This document shows, piece after piece, positions 1 through 12,819 of a stretch of DNA of 64,000 nt. Numbering within the stretch: position 1 is the stretch's first letter; each line of letters starts with the position of its first letter. The stretch is from the NCBI GenBank assembly GCA_949126835.1, contig OX421492.1:38274886-38338885 (forward strand). Reading direction: 5' to 3'. The notes under the pieces were generated by a model. It did not search any database. It was not told where the DNA came from and saw only the letters and a program-made list of their open reading frames with translations. A program made the position numbers and the translations under genes. The DNA is from Anisus vortex. Lineage: Eukaryota > Mollusca > Gastropoda > Planorbidae.

Positions 1-274
1 CCCTATCGAGGTTGGCTTGACTTCTTCAAGGTTGGAACATCTATATCTAAGTGGCGCATGGCATGACATTTGAATAAAAGGATACATTTTTTAAATGACG
101 TATAAATGTAGCGATTGCAGGGGAAGATAGGTTTACAATCGGAGCGCCACATTGCGCAATATGTAGACTGAACAGAGGAGTTAACTAAACATAAACCTGA
201 CATGATTTATACATTGAAGAAGTTTTTGTAATTTTCATCGATTGTATTTGTAAATAAAAACGATTCACTGAATA
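1..274. other. AT-rich unassigned sequence
   Basis: No coding, RNA or repeat signal was recognised here. The stretch ends at the left terminus of the inverted-repeat element. Confidence 0.5.
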
Positions 275-454
275 ATGGGCCGTATTGCTGCTAAGAGTTA
301 ACACTCTTGCCCATTTTACAATTACGGTATATAAGATTGACTTGTATAAGGGGCAAGGGTGTTAACTCTCAGCAGCAATCTTTACAATTACGGTATATAA
401 GATTGACTTGTATAAGGGGCAAGGGTGTTAACTCTCAGCAGCAATACGGCCCAT
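275..454. mobile_element. Short inverted-repeat element (MITE or foldback)
   Basis: The sequence begins ATGGGCCGTATTGCTGCT and ends with its reverse complement. The terminal inverted repeats (275-312 and 417-454) are 38 bp with about 2 mismatches. Inside, a 66-bp unit is present twice in tandem (starting near 315 and 381), and each copy carries part of the right terminus. No convincing target-site duplication is visible, so the superfamily is open. It cannot code for a transposase and would be non-autonomous. Confidence 0.7.
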
Positions 455-751
455 CGGAGTTGGGAACATTATAACATGGGTGGTTATGATAGTTATTTTG
501 TATTATTATCCACCAAAATAAAATACATCTAGATTATTAACTTTTAGGACCGCCTTATTGTTGCTCTCGTACTTGGCTAACCAAGGAAAAATCAACGAAA
601 CCCCACCCTTCCCCCACCCCTCCGGAAGATCTTCTCAGCGACTCGGGAGATATCGAAATTATACCATTTTGGCTACCCTAACACTACAGATTTAAATGTT
701 TACAACCAAGCATCAATAGATGTCGTTAAAGATGACTCTCTTTCTCATTTA
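455..751. other. Unassigned AT-rich sequence
   Basis: No gene or repeat was recognised. A short C-rich run (CCCCACCC-like) lies near 600-625. Confidence 0.5.
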
Positions 752-786
752 CTCTTCCTCTCTCTCTCCCTCTCTCTCTCTCTCTC

Positions 787-834
<48 letters not shown>
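752..834. repeat. (CT)n microsatellite
   Basis: About 80 bp of nearly uninterrupted CT dinucleotides. The short open frame across it only reflects SL dipeptides read from the repeat. Confidence 0.95.
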
Positions 835-839
<5 letters not shown>

Positions 840-1668
840 AACATGTCATGTAGAAAAAATATTTTATTTGCAATGTTTAATTTTTCTTTCTTTCTTTTTT
901 TTAAAGATTTTTATTGGTTCCCCAACTCACATGTCGCCAGTACCTTGAACCTTGAGCATTGGTAAAATTGCAATATTAAAAAAATATTTCACTATTGATA
1001 TAGAATACAAATTCTAGGTTTAAATCGTTTCCTTTATGTTTAAATATTTTTAAATGGTAACGTTTAGACTTAAGTGTGACTGTATTATATGTAGGCCAAC
1101 ACTCGGTCAACTAAAAACAATCCTTTGCATTTGATAGAAGTTTAAATTGTAAATTTAATCCACATTGAGGGCCATATCGAATCACACACATAGACACAGA
1201 CAAACAGACCCACACTCACATTCAAACAGAAACACAAACAGACACACACATACAGACAAACACACACACACACAAGTGCTCGTTTTTTCTCTGTACTATC
1301 CAAAACCTAAAAAAACTATTGATTAAATTAAACACAACAAAACATTAAGTGCCGTTAATCCATTTTTAATTGCTTATAATTGTTGCTGACAGTGTTAAAA
1401 TGGTGTATAATATACACCATCTGCTACATCCCGGGGTGTTTCATGTGTACATTGGGGTTACATGTTAATCAATAGATTCATTGATTGGTTGGGAATGTAA
1501 GATTGGTAATTGTGTGGTTTGTTTGTATTTATAGACTGTATCATTATGTGATTTATTGTTCATTGCTTGTAGAGAATGTAATATGTATTTAAAATGTGTT
1601 CAATGTTCGACAAATCGACTTCCTAACAAGCCAAAGGCCTATATCTTTCTGCCGTCCCTTTATTAACT
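835..1668. other. Unassigned sequence with a CA-rich patch and a hairpin
   Basis: It contains an interrupted CA/GACA-rich patch at about 1183-1275 and a perfect short palindrome at 1400-1420. No gene was recognised. Confidence 0.55.
1400..1420. repeat. Perfect short palindrome
   Basis: Ten-base arms (ATGGTGTATA and its complement) flank a single central base. It could form a hairpin or bind a dimeric factor, but nothing nearby indicates a role. Confidence 0.6.
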
Positions 1669-1940
1669 ATCTCTCTCTCTCTCTCTCTCTCTATTCATCT
1701 ATCTATCTATCTATATATCTATCTATCTATATATCTATATATCTGTCTATCCATCCATCTATCATCTATTCATCTATATATTTATCTATCTATCTATCCA
1801 TCCATCTATCTATCTATTTATCTATCCATCCATCTATCTATCTATCTCTTTCTCTATATATCCATCTATCTATTTATCTATCTATCTATCCATCCATCTA
1901 TCTATTTATCTATCTATAGATTTATCTTTTTATCTATCAC
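1669..1940. repeat. (TCTA)n tetranucleotide microsatellite
   Basis: About 270 bp of TCTA/TCCA/TATC units following a short CT run. Interruptions (ATCC, TTTA) show it is ageing. Confidence 0.95.
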
Positions 1941-2519
1941 TCTAAATTCTAAATAATTATGTTTTGTTCTTCTAAATATATGTGTATATGTATACGACTG
2001 TCTATTTATCTATATATCAATATAATATATATGTAGCTATCTGTAGAATATAGTGAAAAGAAGAGAGAAGAGAGAGAAGAGAAATACGAAAGAAAAGAGA
2101 GAGCAGAGACAATAAAAGACTTACTAGAAAGAGTCATTCTTAACTTAGTAAAAATTATCTTCTAATATATTGACGACATAGATGAAGTTTTTCTGTTCAG
2201 TCGGACAGAGTAACTCTAAGACTTCCACTAAATTGTACAGTTAATTTGGGCACACCACTTTTCATTATCTCTGTCATTTTGTACCAAAGACTGTGTTTGT
2301 TTTAGTCCGTGTATGGATGTCGGTATGTGTTTGTGTGTATCTCGGGGGAAGGGGGGGGGAGTTAAACGATGTTAAGCTACCGTTTTTCCTGTTTTGTTCA
2401 GGCAACCCATTCCATGTCCAGATGCCACTCGGGAAGAAAGAGTACTTACATGCATTTGTTCGGGTATATGGAATAAGAAAAGTGTTTTTAGTCTTTTTGA
2501 TCATCTAAGCATTGTAACA
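1941..2519. other. Unassigned sequence with a GA-rich patch
   Basis: A purine-rich patch (GAAGAGAGA-like) lies at about 2048-2111 and a G run near 2350. No gene was recognised. Confidence 0.5.
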
Positions 2520-2880
2520 GATTGTTTTGTGTTGTATTTCTAAATTATAATTTAATGCTTTATGTATTATTACTACTTTACTCTTTGCCCTTCTGTCATC
2601 TAGTGTTTCTAGGTTTAGTGATTTGACTAATGGTGTTACTCTTGTAAGTTGTGACTATTCGCTAGTAATGAACCTTGCAGGTCTTTTTTTTCTGAATTTG
2701 TTCTAATTTGTATATTTCTTTAGTTGATGAGTCCCATACAGAAGAAGCATATTCTAGTATAGGTCTAACTAATGTGAGATATCCATTTAGTTATAATGTT
2801 CTTATTACATTTGTGAAAATTCTTTTTATGAAGTCTAATGTTTTGTGTATAGTTATACATAGAGATATTCTTAGTACATG
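2520..2880 (-). pseudogene. Decayed non-LTR retrotransposon (LINE) reverse-transcriptase tail
   Basis: Reading the minus strand gives a recognisable C-terminal region of LINE reverse transcriptase: a segment reading TLVRPILEYASSVWDS, then KLEQIQKK, then after a frame change RFITSE and SLNLETLDDRRAKS. The 'tLvrPilEYAs.vWd...Le.iQ' pattern followed by a 'L.l..L..RR' helix is typical of the thumb and tail of CR1/L2/Jockey-like LINE ORF2 proteins. Stop codons and at least one frame change break it, and neither the YxDD core nor the endonuclease is present. It is a 5'-truncated, dead copy; the exact clade cannot be fixed by eye. Confidence 0.8.
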
Positions 2881-3360
2881 CAAATAGATATCGATTCGCC
2901 AATTATCGATTTTCACCTAAAGCATCGATATATTAATCGTCTACATTTGGGAAAACTCGCCAAGAGTGCAGTGTCAATCAAAATCACAAGCGACAATATA
3001 CAGTTTGAGTCACTAAAGCTTTTGAATAAAATCGGTAGACTGCTAACGGTATTTTACAACCTGAAGAAAATGTGTAGTCTTATTTGTAGACAAATATGAT
3101 GAGTGAACAATTTCAAATAGCATATTAAGTGTATGCTCTTATATCTTCATTCATTATATTGTATTCAAATATAGCTGAATGAAGAGAACATAAAGATTTA
3201 AAAAATTTGATTTTGTTAAAGATTTAGTCAAAGCCATTTTTAAATGGGTATTTTAAAATATTTTCTACCTACAAATTTAAACGTTTTTAAGTTTCACTTG
3301 AAGACAATTGAACGATTGTATGACTGATGAAGTACAGTTTACCAAATGTAGAGTCTCAGT
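2881..3360. other. Unassigned AT-rich sequence
   Basis: A short open frame (about 2878-3099) shows no recognisable domain, so I do not call it a gene. Confidence 0.5.
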
Positions 3361-3730
3361 TTGTTACGAGCCAACGAGTTTGAGCTCATCCGAGTGTGGG
3401 TAAGTACGTCAAGCTCCTGTATTGGGCCTATCGAGATCGGCAAGCGCATTATTTCGACACTTTTCAGCAGGGCGTTAAAGCTCTACGGGGCCTAAATCAT
3501 TCTTGCAAAAAACTTCTCCTACACTTGAACTTGCGCTACTCACCTAGAAGTGCGAGCTGACATTGGGAAATGATCTCTGCTTGGATCAAGTGCCGACACA
3601 AACTTTGCGGTGCTAATGCGCTAGACATACTAACCACCACCCTTCTCCTCCCTTCTAAACAATGTCTAAGTAAAGTAAATAAATAAAACTAAATAAAAGT
3701 AGCTTTATATAGTAACCATGTTGTAACACA
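3361..3730. other. GC-richer block, possible solo LTR
   Basis: The block is clearly richer in G+C than its surroundings. It starts TGTTACGAGCC and ends TTGTAACA, so the ends are short inverted repeats with TG...CA boundaries, and AATAAA-like signals lie near its right end. No matching target-site duplication was found, so a solo LTR is only a possibility. Confidence 0.2.
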
Positions 3731-5001
3731 AGTGTAATGTCCACCTCTCTCCCAACCCTCACCTTCCCTTAAGCCCATAGGGCAGTGTTTCAAATGTAAT
3801 TTGAACTAATGAACACGTTTCACACTAGTCCGGTTTCAATGAAGCATTGTAACTGGATATATAAATGAGAGGTTGAGGTAGAATGTAGGGGAAGGTAGAT
3901 TAGGAATTCTCTATTTATTAGAAATTTAATCTTGCTGTTTAGACATTAATATCCAGTCTTGTCTGAGATCACATTATATCTGTGATTATATTTAATGTGC
4001 ATCTATGATATCAGTTGTGCTGGTTCAGATGGACCTAGATAAACTATACATTATTTACTAGTTCGTTAGTGTTGATAATTTCAACAGACATGAAAATAGC
4101 ACACAACCTGTTGCATCTTGTATCCTTGGTTAAACCATATTCTCCAACTATTTCCCAACAGCCTACATTTTTCACAATTGCAGAGCATTTATTATAATTA
4201 AAATTATTAAAACTAAATTAATAGTTCGGAGTCTAATTGTTTTTCATTTGTTTGTGACGTACTTTATTATATCTAATCAAGACCTAAATTAAGACCAAGA
4301 CACCTTGATCTCATGACTCTAACGTGGTTGGCAGTGAGCTATGCTTCTTACATTCAAAACTCACACGCACCATATTCAAGATGATTCGGTTCACTGATAG
4401 GTTTAGTGTAAACATTTGTATATAAGCCTGGATCCAAATGTATTTATAAACTTCACATTTTTCTCTTTCATTTGTATTTCATTTTCAAAATGGAAAGATC
4501 CTAGCCGTGTTGCTGCTAAATTAAAATTTAAAAAAAAAATTTTTTCTAAAATATTATTGGCAGTTGCTGTTTGACATTATATGATATCATTTAATATTTT
4601 ACGGAAAAGTGATACAATCATTTATTAGCTTTATAGAATTTTTTTACATTCTGTTTCAACTATCTGAAATCTTTGACTGATACTGGATAAACAAAATATG
4701 CAATAAACTTCTGTATATAAGGAGTGTTTCTATAAATAGCAACATACCATTTATTTCGTATTGATTATTCACAAGTATACTCCCAGTCATGGATGGAATT
4801 AAAGCAATATTTAACCAGACTTGAAACCATTTAATTTGTACAAAACAAAATACTATAGGCTGTCGAATTGTTGAGAGAAATTAGAGATGGATAGGCCGCA
4901 CCATCAGCAAAAAGTTTATGATAATAGAGCGAGATTAGATAATCAAAGACACACCCAAAACTGAGAATGAAGACGAAACACTATAGAAGAAACCAAGAGT
5001 G
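3731..5001. other. Unassigned AT-rich sequence
   Basis: No open frame, RNA gene or repeat was recognised in this 1.3-kb stretch, which runs into the 61-bp minisatellite. Confidence 0.55.
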
Positions 5002-8000
5002 CAAGCCGAACCTGGAATGAAGAGTCTAGCAGCTTAAAGGTGAAAGGTTCCTCTAAGAATCACAAGCCAAACCTGGAATGAAGAGTCTAGCAGCTTAAAG
5101 GTGAAAGGTTCCTCTAAGAATCACAAGCCAAACCTGGAATGAAGAGTCTAGCAGCTTAAAGGTGAAAGGTTCCTCTAAGAATCACAAGCCAAACCTGGAA
5201 TGAAGAGTCTAGCAGCTTAAAGGTAAAAGGTTCCTCTAAGAATCACAAGCCAAACCTGGAATGAAGAGTCTAGCAGCTTAAAGGTAAAAGGTTCCGCTAA
5301 GAATCACAAGCCAAACCTGGAATGAAGAGTCTAGCAGCTTAAAGGTGAAAGGTTCCTCTAAGAATCACAAGCCAAACCTGGAATGAAGAGTCTAGCAGCT
5401 TAAAGGTAAAAGGTTCCTCTAAGAATCACAAGCCAAACCTGGAATGAAGAGTCTAGCAGCTTAAAGGTGAAAGGTTCCTCTAAGAATCACAAGCCAAACC
5501 TGGAATGAAGAGTCTAGCAGCTTAAAGGTGAAAGGTTCCTCTAAGAATCACAAGCCAAACCTGGAATGAAGAGTCTAGCAGCTTAAAGGTGAAAGGTTCC
5601 TCTAAGAATCACAAGCCAAACCTGGAATGAAGAGTCTAGCAGCTTAAAGGTGAAAGGTTCCTCTAAGAATCACAAGCCAAACCTGGAATGAAGAGTCTAG
5701 CAGCTTAAAGGTAAAAGGTTCCTCTAAGAATCACAAGCCAAACCTGGAATGAAGAGTCTAGCAGCTTAAAGGTGAAAGGTTCCTCTAAGAATCACAAGCC
5801 AAACCTGGAATGAAGAGTCTAGCAGCTTAAAGGTGAAAGGTTCCTCTAAGAATCACAAGCCAAACCTGGAATGAAGAGTCTAGCAGCTTAAAGGTAAAAG
5901 GTTCCTCTAAGAATCACAAGCCAAACCTGGAATGAAGAGTCTAGCAGCTTAAAGGTGAAAGGTTCCTCTAAGAATCACAAGCCAAACCTGGAATGAAGAG
6001 TCTAGCAGCTTAAAGGTAAAAGGTTCCTCTAAGAATCACAAGCCAAACCTGGAATGAAGAGTCTAGCAGCTTAAAGGTGAAAGGTTCCTCTAAGAATCAC
6101 AAGCCAAACCTGGAATGAAGAGTCTAGCAGCTTAAAGGTGAAAGGTTCCTCTAAGAATCACAAGCCAAACCTGGAATGAAGAGTCTAGCAGCTTAAAGGT
6201 AAAAGGTTCCTCTAAGAATCACAAGCCAAACCTGGAATGAAGAGTCTAGCAGCTTAAAGGTGAAAGGTTCCTCTAAGAATCACAAGCCAAACCTGGAATG
6301 AATAGTCTAGCAGCTTAAAGGTGAAAGGTTCCTCTAAGAATCACAAGCCAAACCTGGAATGAAGAGTCTAGCAGCTTAAAGATGAAAGGTTCCTCTAAGA
6401 ATCACAAGCCAAACCTGGAATGAAGAGTCTAGCAGCTTAAAGGTAAAAGGTTCCTCTAAGAATCACAAGCCAAACCTGGAATGAAGAGTCTAGCAGCTTA
6501 AAGGTGAAAGGTTCCTCTAAGAATCACAAGCCAAACCTGGAATGAAGAGTCTAGCAGCTTAAAGGTGAAAGGTTCCTCTAAGAATCACAAGCCAAACCTG
6601 GAATGAAGAGTCTAGCAGCTTAAAGGTAAAAGGTTCCTCTAAGAATCACAAGCCAAACCTGGAATGAAGAGTCTAGCAGCTTAAAGGTGAAAGGTTCCTC
6701 TAAGAATCACAAGCCAAACCTGGAATGAAGAGTCTAGCAGCTTAAAGATGAAAGGTTCCTCTAAGAATCACAAGCCAAACCTGGAATGAAGAGTCTAGCA
6801 GCTTAAAGGTAAAAGGTTCCTCTAAGAATCACAAGCCAAACCTGGAATGAAGAGTCTAGCAGCTTAAAGGTGAAAGGTTCCTCTAAGAATCACAAGCCAA
6901 ACCTGGAATGAAGAGTCTAGCAGCTTAAAGGTGAAAGGTTCCTCTAAGAATCACAAGCCAAACCTGGAATGAAGAGTCTAGCAGCTTAAAGGTGAAAGGT
7001 TCCTCTAAGAATCACAAGCCAAACCTGGAATGAAGAGTCTAGCAGCTTAAAGGTAAAAGGTTCCTCTAAGAATCACAAGCTAAACCTGGAATGAAGAGTC
7101 TAGCAGCTTAAAGGTGAAAGGTTCCTCTAAGAATCACAAGCCAAACCTGGAATGAAGAGTCTAGCAGCTTAAAGGTGAAAGGTTCCTCTAAGAATCACAA
7201 GCCAAACCTGGAATGAAGAGTCTAGCAGCTTAAAGGTAAAAGGTTCCTCTAAGAATCACAAGCCAAACCTGGAATGAAGAGTCTAGCAGCTTAAAGGTGA
7301 AAGGTTCCTCTACGAATCACAAGCCAAACCTGGAATGAAGAGTCTAGCAGCTTAAAGGTGAAAGGTTCCTCTAAGAATCACAAGCCAAACCTGGAATGAA
7401 GAGTCTAGCAGCTTAAAGATGAAAGGTTCCTCTAAGAATCACAAGCCAAACCTGGAATGAAGAGTCTAGCAGCTTAAAGGTAAAAGGTTCCTCTAAGAAT
7501 CACAAGCCAAACCTGGAATGAAGAGTCTAGCAGCTTAAAGGTAAAATGTTCCTCTAAGAATCACAAGCCAAACCTGGAATGAAGAGTCTAGCAGCTTAAA
7601 GGTGAAAGGTTCCTCTAAGAATCACAAGCCAAACCTGGAATGAAGAGTCTAGCAGCTTAAAGGTGAAAGGTTCCTCTAAGAATCACAAGCCAAACCTGGA
7701 ATGAAGAGTCTAGCAGCTTAAAGGTGAAAGGTTCCTCTAAGAATCACAAGCCAAACCTGGAATGAAGAGTCTAGCAGCTTAAAGGTAAAAGGTTCCTCTA
7801 AGAATCACAAGCCAAACCTGGAATGAAGAGTCTAGCAGCTTATAGGTGAAAGGTTCCTCTAAGAATCACAAGCCAAACCTGGAATGAAGAGTCTAGCAGC
7901 TTAAAGGTGAAAGGTTCCTCTAAGAATCACAAGCCAAACCTGGAATGAAGAGTCTAGCAGCTTATAGGTGAAAGGTTCCTCTAAGAATCACAAGCCAAAC

Positions 8001-8600
8001 CTGGAATGAAGAATCTAGCAGCTTATAGGTGAAAGGTTCCTCTAAGAATCACAAGCCAAACCTGGAATGAAGAGTCTAGCAGCTTATAGGTGAAAGGTTC
8101 CTCTAAGAATCACAAGCCAAACCTGGAATGAAGAGTCTAGCAGCTTATAGGTGAAAGGTTCCTCTAAGAATCACAAGCCAAACCTGGAATGAAGAGTCTA
8201 GCAGCTTATATGTGAAAGGTTCCTCTAAGAATCACAAGCCAAACCTGGAATGAAGAGTCTAGCAGCTTATAGGTGAAAGGTTCCTCTAAGAATCACAAGC
8301 CAAACCTGGAATGAAGAGTCTAGCAGCTTATAGGTGAAAGGTTCCTCTAAGAATCACAAGCCAAACTTGGAATGAAGAGTCTAGCAGCTTAAAGGTGAAA
8401 GGTTCCTCTAAGAATCACAAGCCAAACCTGGAATGAAGAGTCTAGCAGCTTATAGGTGAAAGGTTCCTCTAAGAATCACAAGCCAAACCTGGAATGAAGA
8501 GTCTAGCAGCTTAAAGGTGAAAGGTTCCTCTAAGAATCACAAGCCAAACCTGGAATGAAGAGTCTAGCAGCTTAAAGGTGAAAGGTTCCTCTAAGAATCA
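5002..8600. repeat. 61-bp minisatellite, about 59 units
   Basis: A head-to-tail array whose unit starts near CAAGCCAAACCTGGAATG and ends near CCTCTAAGAATCA. The length of 3599 bp equals 59 units of 61 bp, with no length drift. Units differ at few sites, mainly GGTGAAAGG versus GGTAAAAGG. A third variant (CTTATAGGTG instead of CTTAAAGGTG) is confined to about 7840-8460 near the right end. This local clustering indicates expansion by unequal exchange or slippage. No long open frame crosses it. Confidence 0.97.
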
Positions 8601-8941
8601 AAAGAGCAAAATTTAAATGGTGGTGTTGATGCAATGAAATTCAAACTTGCCGAAATGTGAACGAAGCTATTGAGTCACAATCTGAAATATTTTTACAAAT
8701 TTCTTTTCATTAGACATAAACTTTTGTTTACAGAAGTATTGCATGCTTTCGATGACTTTCATGATATCAGCAACATGTTTATAGTTGTAAAATAACAAAT
8801 AGTATAATATTCTATATAATATGTTCTAATGTTCTTATTTCTTAAATTGTCCATTTCCCATAAACACGTATTTAGAAGTACGTCGAAAGTCTGAACTAAT
8901 GAAAGGATTATCAGGCAGTAAACATCAGAAGGTATCAACAT
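8601..8941. other. Unassigned AT-rich spacer between two minisatellites
   Basis: No gene or repeat was recognised. Confidence 0.5.
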
Positions 8942-9424
8942 GAGTTTAGTGCTCTCTGAGATTGGAGTTTAGTGATCTCTGAGATTGGAGTTTAGTGCTC
9001 TCTGAGATTGGAGTTTAGTGCTCTCTGAGATTGGAGTTTAGTGCTCTCTGAGATTGGAGTTTAGTGCTCTCTGAGATTGGAGTTTAGTGCTCTTTGAGAT
9101 TGGAGTTTAGTGCTCTCTGAGATTGGAGTTTAGTGCTCTCTGAGATTGGAGTTTAGTGCTCTCTGAGATTGGAGTTTAGTGCTCTCTGAGATTGGAGTTT
9201 AGTGCTCTCTGAGATTGGAGTTTAGTGCTCTCTGAGATTGGAGTTTAGTGCTCTCTGAGATTGGAGTTTAGTGCTCTCTGAGATTGGAGTTTAGTGCTCT
9301 CTGAGATTGGAGTTTAGTGCTCTCTGAGATTGGAGTTTAGTGCTCTCTGAGATTGGAGTTTAGTGCTCTCTGAGATTGGAGTTTAGTGCTCTCTGAGATT
9401 GGAGTGTAGTGCTCTCTGAGATTG
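8942..9424. repeat. 23-bp minisatellite, 21 units
   Basis: The unit is GAGTTTAGTGCTCTCTGAG plus ATTG, repeated 21 times over 483 bp with only a few substitutions. The high uniformity points to recent expansion. Confidence 0.97.
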
Positions 9425-10012
9425 TTGCAAGAAAAAAAAAGACGAAAGATGGGTGGAAATTAAAAAAATCATTTGTTGATTCTTGGGATAACTCGGGTGT
9501 AAAACATGTATGCCTGTCTCGTCTGCGCTTTATCGTCTGCAATCTCCTTTTATGTGACCGCTCGATTGTGTGACGTTCGGGCTCAGATAATGTCTGGGTA
9601 GATCTATCAAATGCTGCACAGATTTCCGAGGTTTTCACGAGCGTGAGTAGGTCACAGGAGGAATAGACATTCTAGAATGACCAGGTCACAGGAGGAATAG
9701 ACATTTCTAGAATGAATTGTCGCAAAATGACTGAGAGATCATTTGTCGTATTTTTTATATTTCGATTGAATCAGATGCGTCCACTAGGACACACAAGCAA
9801 CATAACGAGTGGGGAGGATTCGTTTAATAATATTTAGAAAAAATAAGATGGACAAAAAGAGAGAGATAGAGAAGGGAATATAGTGGGGGAGGGGGACAGA
9901 TACACAGATAGACAGATAAATAGATATATACATACATCTCTGGCAACCTTCCTTCTCGAGATGGTGCCTCCGCGGACTCCGGTTACACATATACATACAT
10001 ACATAAATACAT

Positions 10013-10017
<5 letters not shown>
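9425..10017. other. Unassigned sequence with a short tandem duplication
   Basis: A unit of about 35 bp beginning AGGTCACAGGAGGAATAG is present twice at about 9648-9716. Nothing else was recognised. Confidence 0.5.
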
Positions 10018-10781
<764 letters not shown>

Positions 10782-11842
10782 ATACTGAATATGGAGATCT
10801 GCCAGTGACATTGAATATGGAGATCTGCCAGTGACATTGAATATGGAGATCTGCCAGTGACATTGAATATGGAGATCTGCCAGTGACATTGAATATGGAG
10901 ATCTGCCAGTGACATTGAATATGGAGATCTGCCAGTGACATTGAATATGGAGATCTGCCAGTGACATTGAATATGGAGATCTGCCAGTGACATTGAATAT
11001 GGAGATCTGCCAGTGACATTGAATATGGAGATCTGCCAGTGACATTGAATATGGAGATCTGCCAGTGACATTGAATATGGAGATCTGCCAGTGACATTGA
11101 ATATGGAGATCTGCCAGTGACATTGAATATGGAGATCTGCCAGTGACATTGAATATGGAGATCTGCCAGTGACATTGAATATGGAGATCTGCCAGTGACA
11201 TTGAATATGGAGATCTGCCAGTGACATTGAATATGGAGATCTGCCAGTGACATTGAATATGGAGATCTGCCAGTGACATTGAATATGGAGATCTGCCAGT
11301 GACATTGAATATGAAGATCTGCCAGTGACATTGAATATGGAGATCTGCCAGTGACATTGAATATGGAGATCTGCCAGTGACATTGAATATGGAGATCTGC
11401 CAGTGACATTGAATATGGAGATCTGCCAGTGACATTGAATATGGAGATCTGCCAGTGACATTGAATATGGAGATCTGCCAGTGACATTGAATATGGAGAT
11501 CTGCCAGTGACATTGAATATGGAGATCTGCCAGTGACATTGAATATGGAGATCTGCCAGTGACATTGAATATGGAGATCTGCCAGTGACATTGAATATGG
11601 AGATCTGCCAGTGACATTGAATATGGAGATCTGCCAGTGACATTGAATATGGAGATCTGCCAGTGACATTGAATATGGAGATCTGCCAGTGACATTGAAT
11701 ATGGAGATCTGCCAGTGACATTGAATATGGAGATCTGCCAGTGACATTGAATATGGAGATCTGCCAGTGACATTGAATATGGAGATCTGCCAGTGACATT
11801 GAATATGGAGATCTGCCAGTGACATTGAATATGGAGATCTGA
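10782..11842. repeat. 26-bp minisatellite, about 41 units
   Basis: The unit contains TGAATATGGAGATCTGCC plus AGTGACAT and repeats with almost no variation (one GAAGATCT variant near 11313). Because 26 is not a multiple of 3 and the minus-strand unit has no stop codon, all three minus frames stay open and give a 26-residue repeat peptide of 370-410 residues. No start context, codon bias or domain supports a real protein. Confidence 0.97.
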
Positions 11843-12819
11843 CGCCACACACCGTGTTTGTTGGCTTAGTCCAGGTGAAGTATTGAATAGATTCATTTCT
11901 TCTCTTCAAGCAACTACGATGTGTTTTTTTTGTAAAAACAACAACGTTTTCTGGAATTGAACGAAGGGGTCTAGCAGTTGGAGCAGATGAAATAACGACA
12001 TCTTACATTGAGTTCAACTTGTATTTACTTCGACAAGATAAAACATCACTTAAACTGTTTGGCCACTGGAATGGATTTTATTGCGTTAAAACTGGACAAC
12101 GTAGCCTGAAATCAGATTCAAAACATTTAAGTACTTCCCTAATTCAAAACATATTCAGATCCATATGATAATCAATGCAAAAGTGTTAACATCTATGTGT
12201 TTTATATGTTGTTTAACCCATGTATTCACCTACACATTAACCCTAGCCAAGACAGTATAATCCACGAGTTAAATCCTTTATATTGACGTTTTTATTACAC
12301 ACATATTTTGTTAGAGAAATTCGTAATTCTTAAAGTTGGGCGGAGATTTTGTAGAGTAAGTAAAAATATAAAAAGCTTGAGCCATAATTTCACGCTTACA
12401 TTCTGTCTTTTCCATGTAAAATTTAAATCTAAGACTGGGAGTAATCAAGCCATAAAATAGATGGCTTACAATGGATGTTATAGACTGCATCTTGTGGAGT
12501 AGAGTTGGAATACTTGTTTAAAGACGAATCTGGAGAGATGAAAAAAAAACAAATGGGAGACATTAAATACCGATTTTGTTTGAAAATCCAGGGGATTGGA
12601 AATGTGCGTCGCTTGGTTAATGTACTAAATGCTGAAATTATGATAAGCTAGTAACTAATATGAACTATATAATAGAATTATAATAAATTAGTGGCTAAAG
12701 AACTATATTCTAAAATAATTATAAATTCTTTAGTATTTCACAATTTAAAAAAAAGTTTATCTACAATGAGCCAATGCGATGTCTAATATTTTCAGCTTGT
12801 TATAATTAAGATACAAGAA
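11843..12819. other. Unassigned AT-rich sequence
   Basis: About 1 kb without a recognisable gene or repeat. Confidence 0.55.

Noticed and set aside
5002..9424. CRISPR-like array
   Set aside because: There are no unique spacers between repeats; these are head-to-tail minisatellites in an animal genome.
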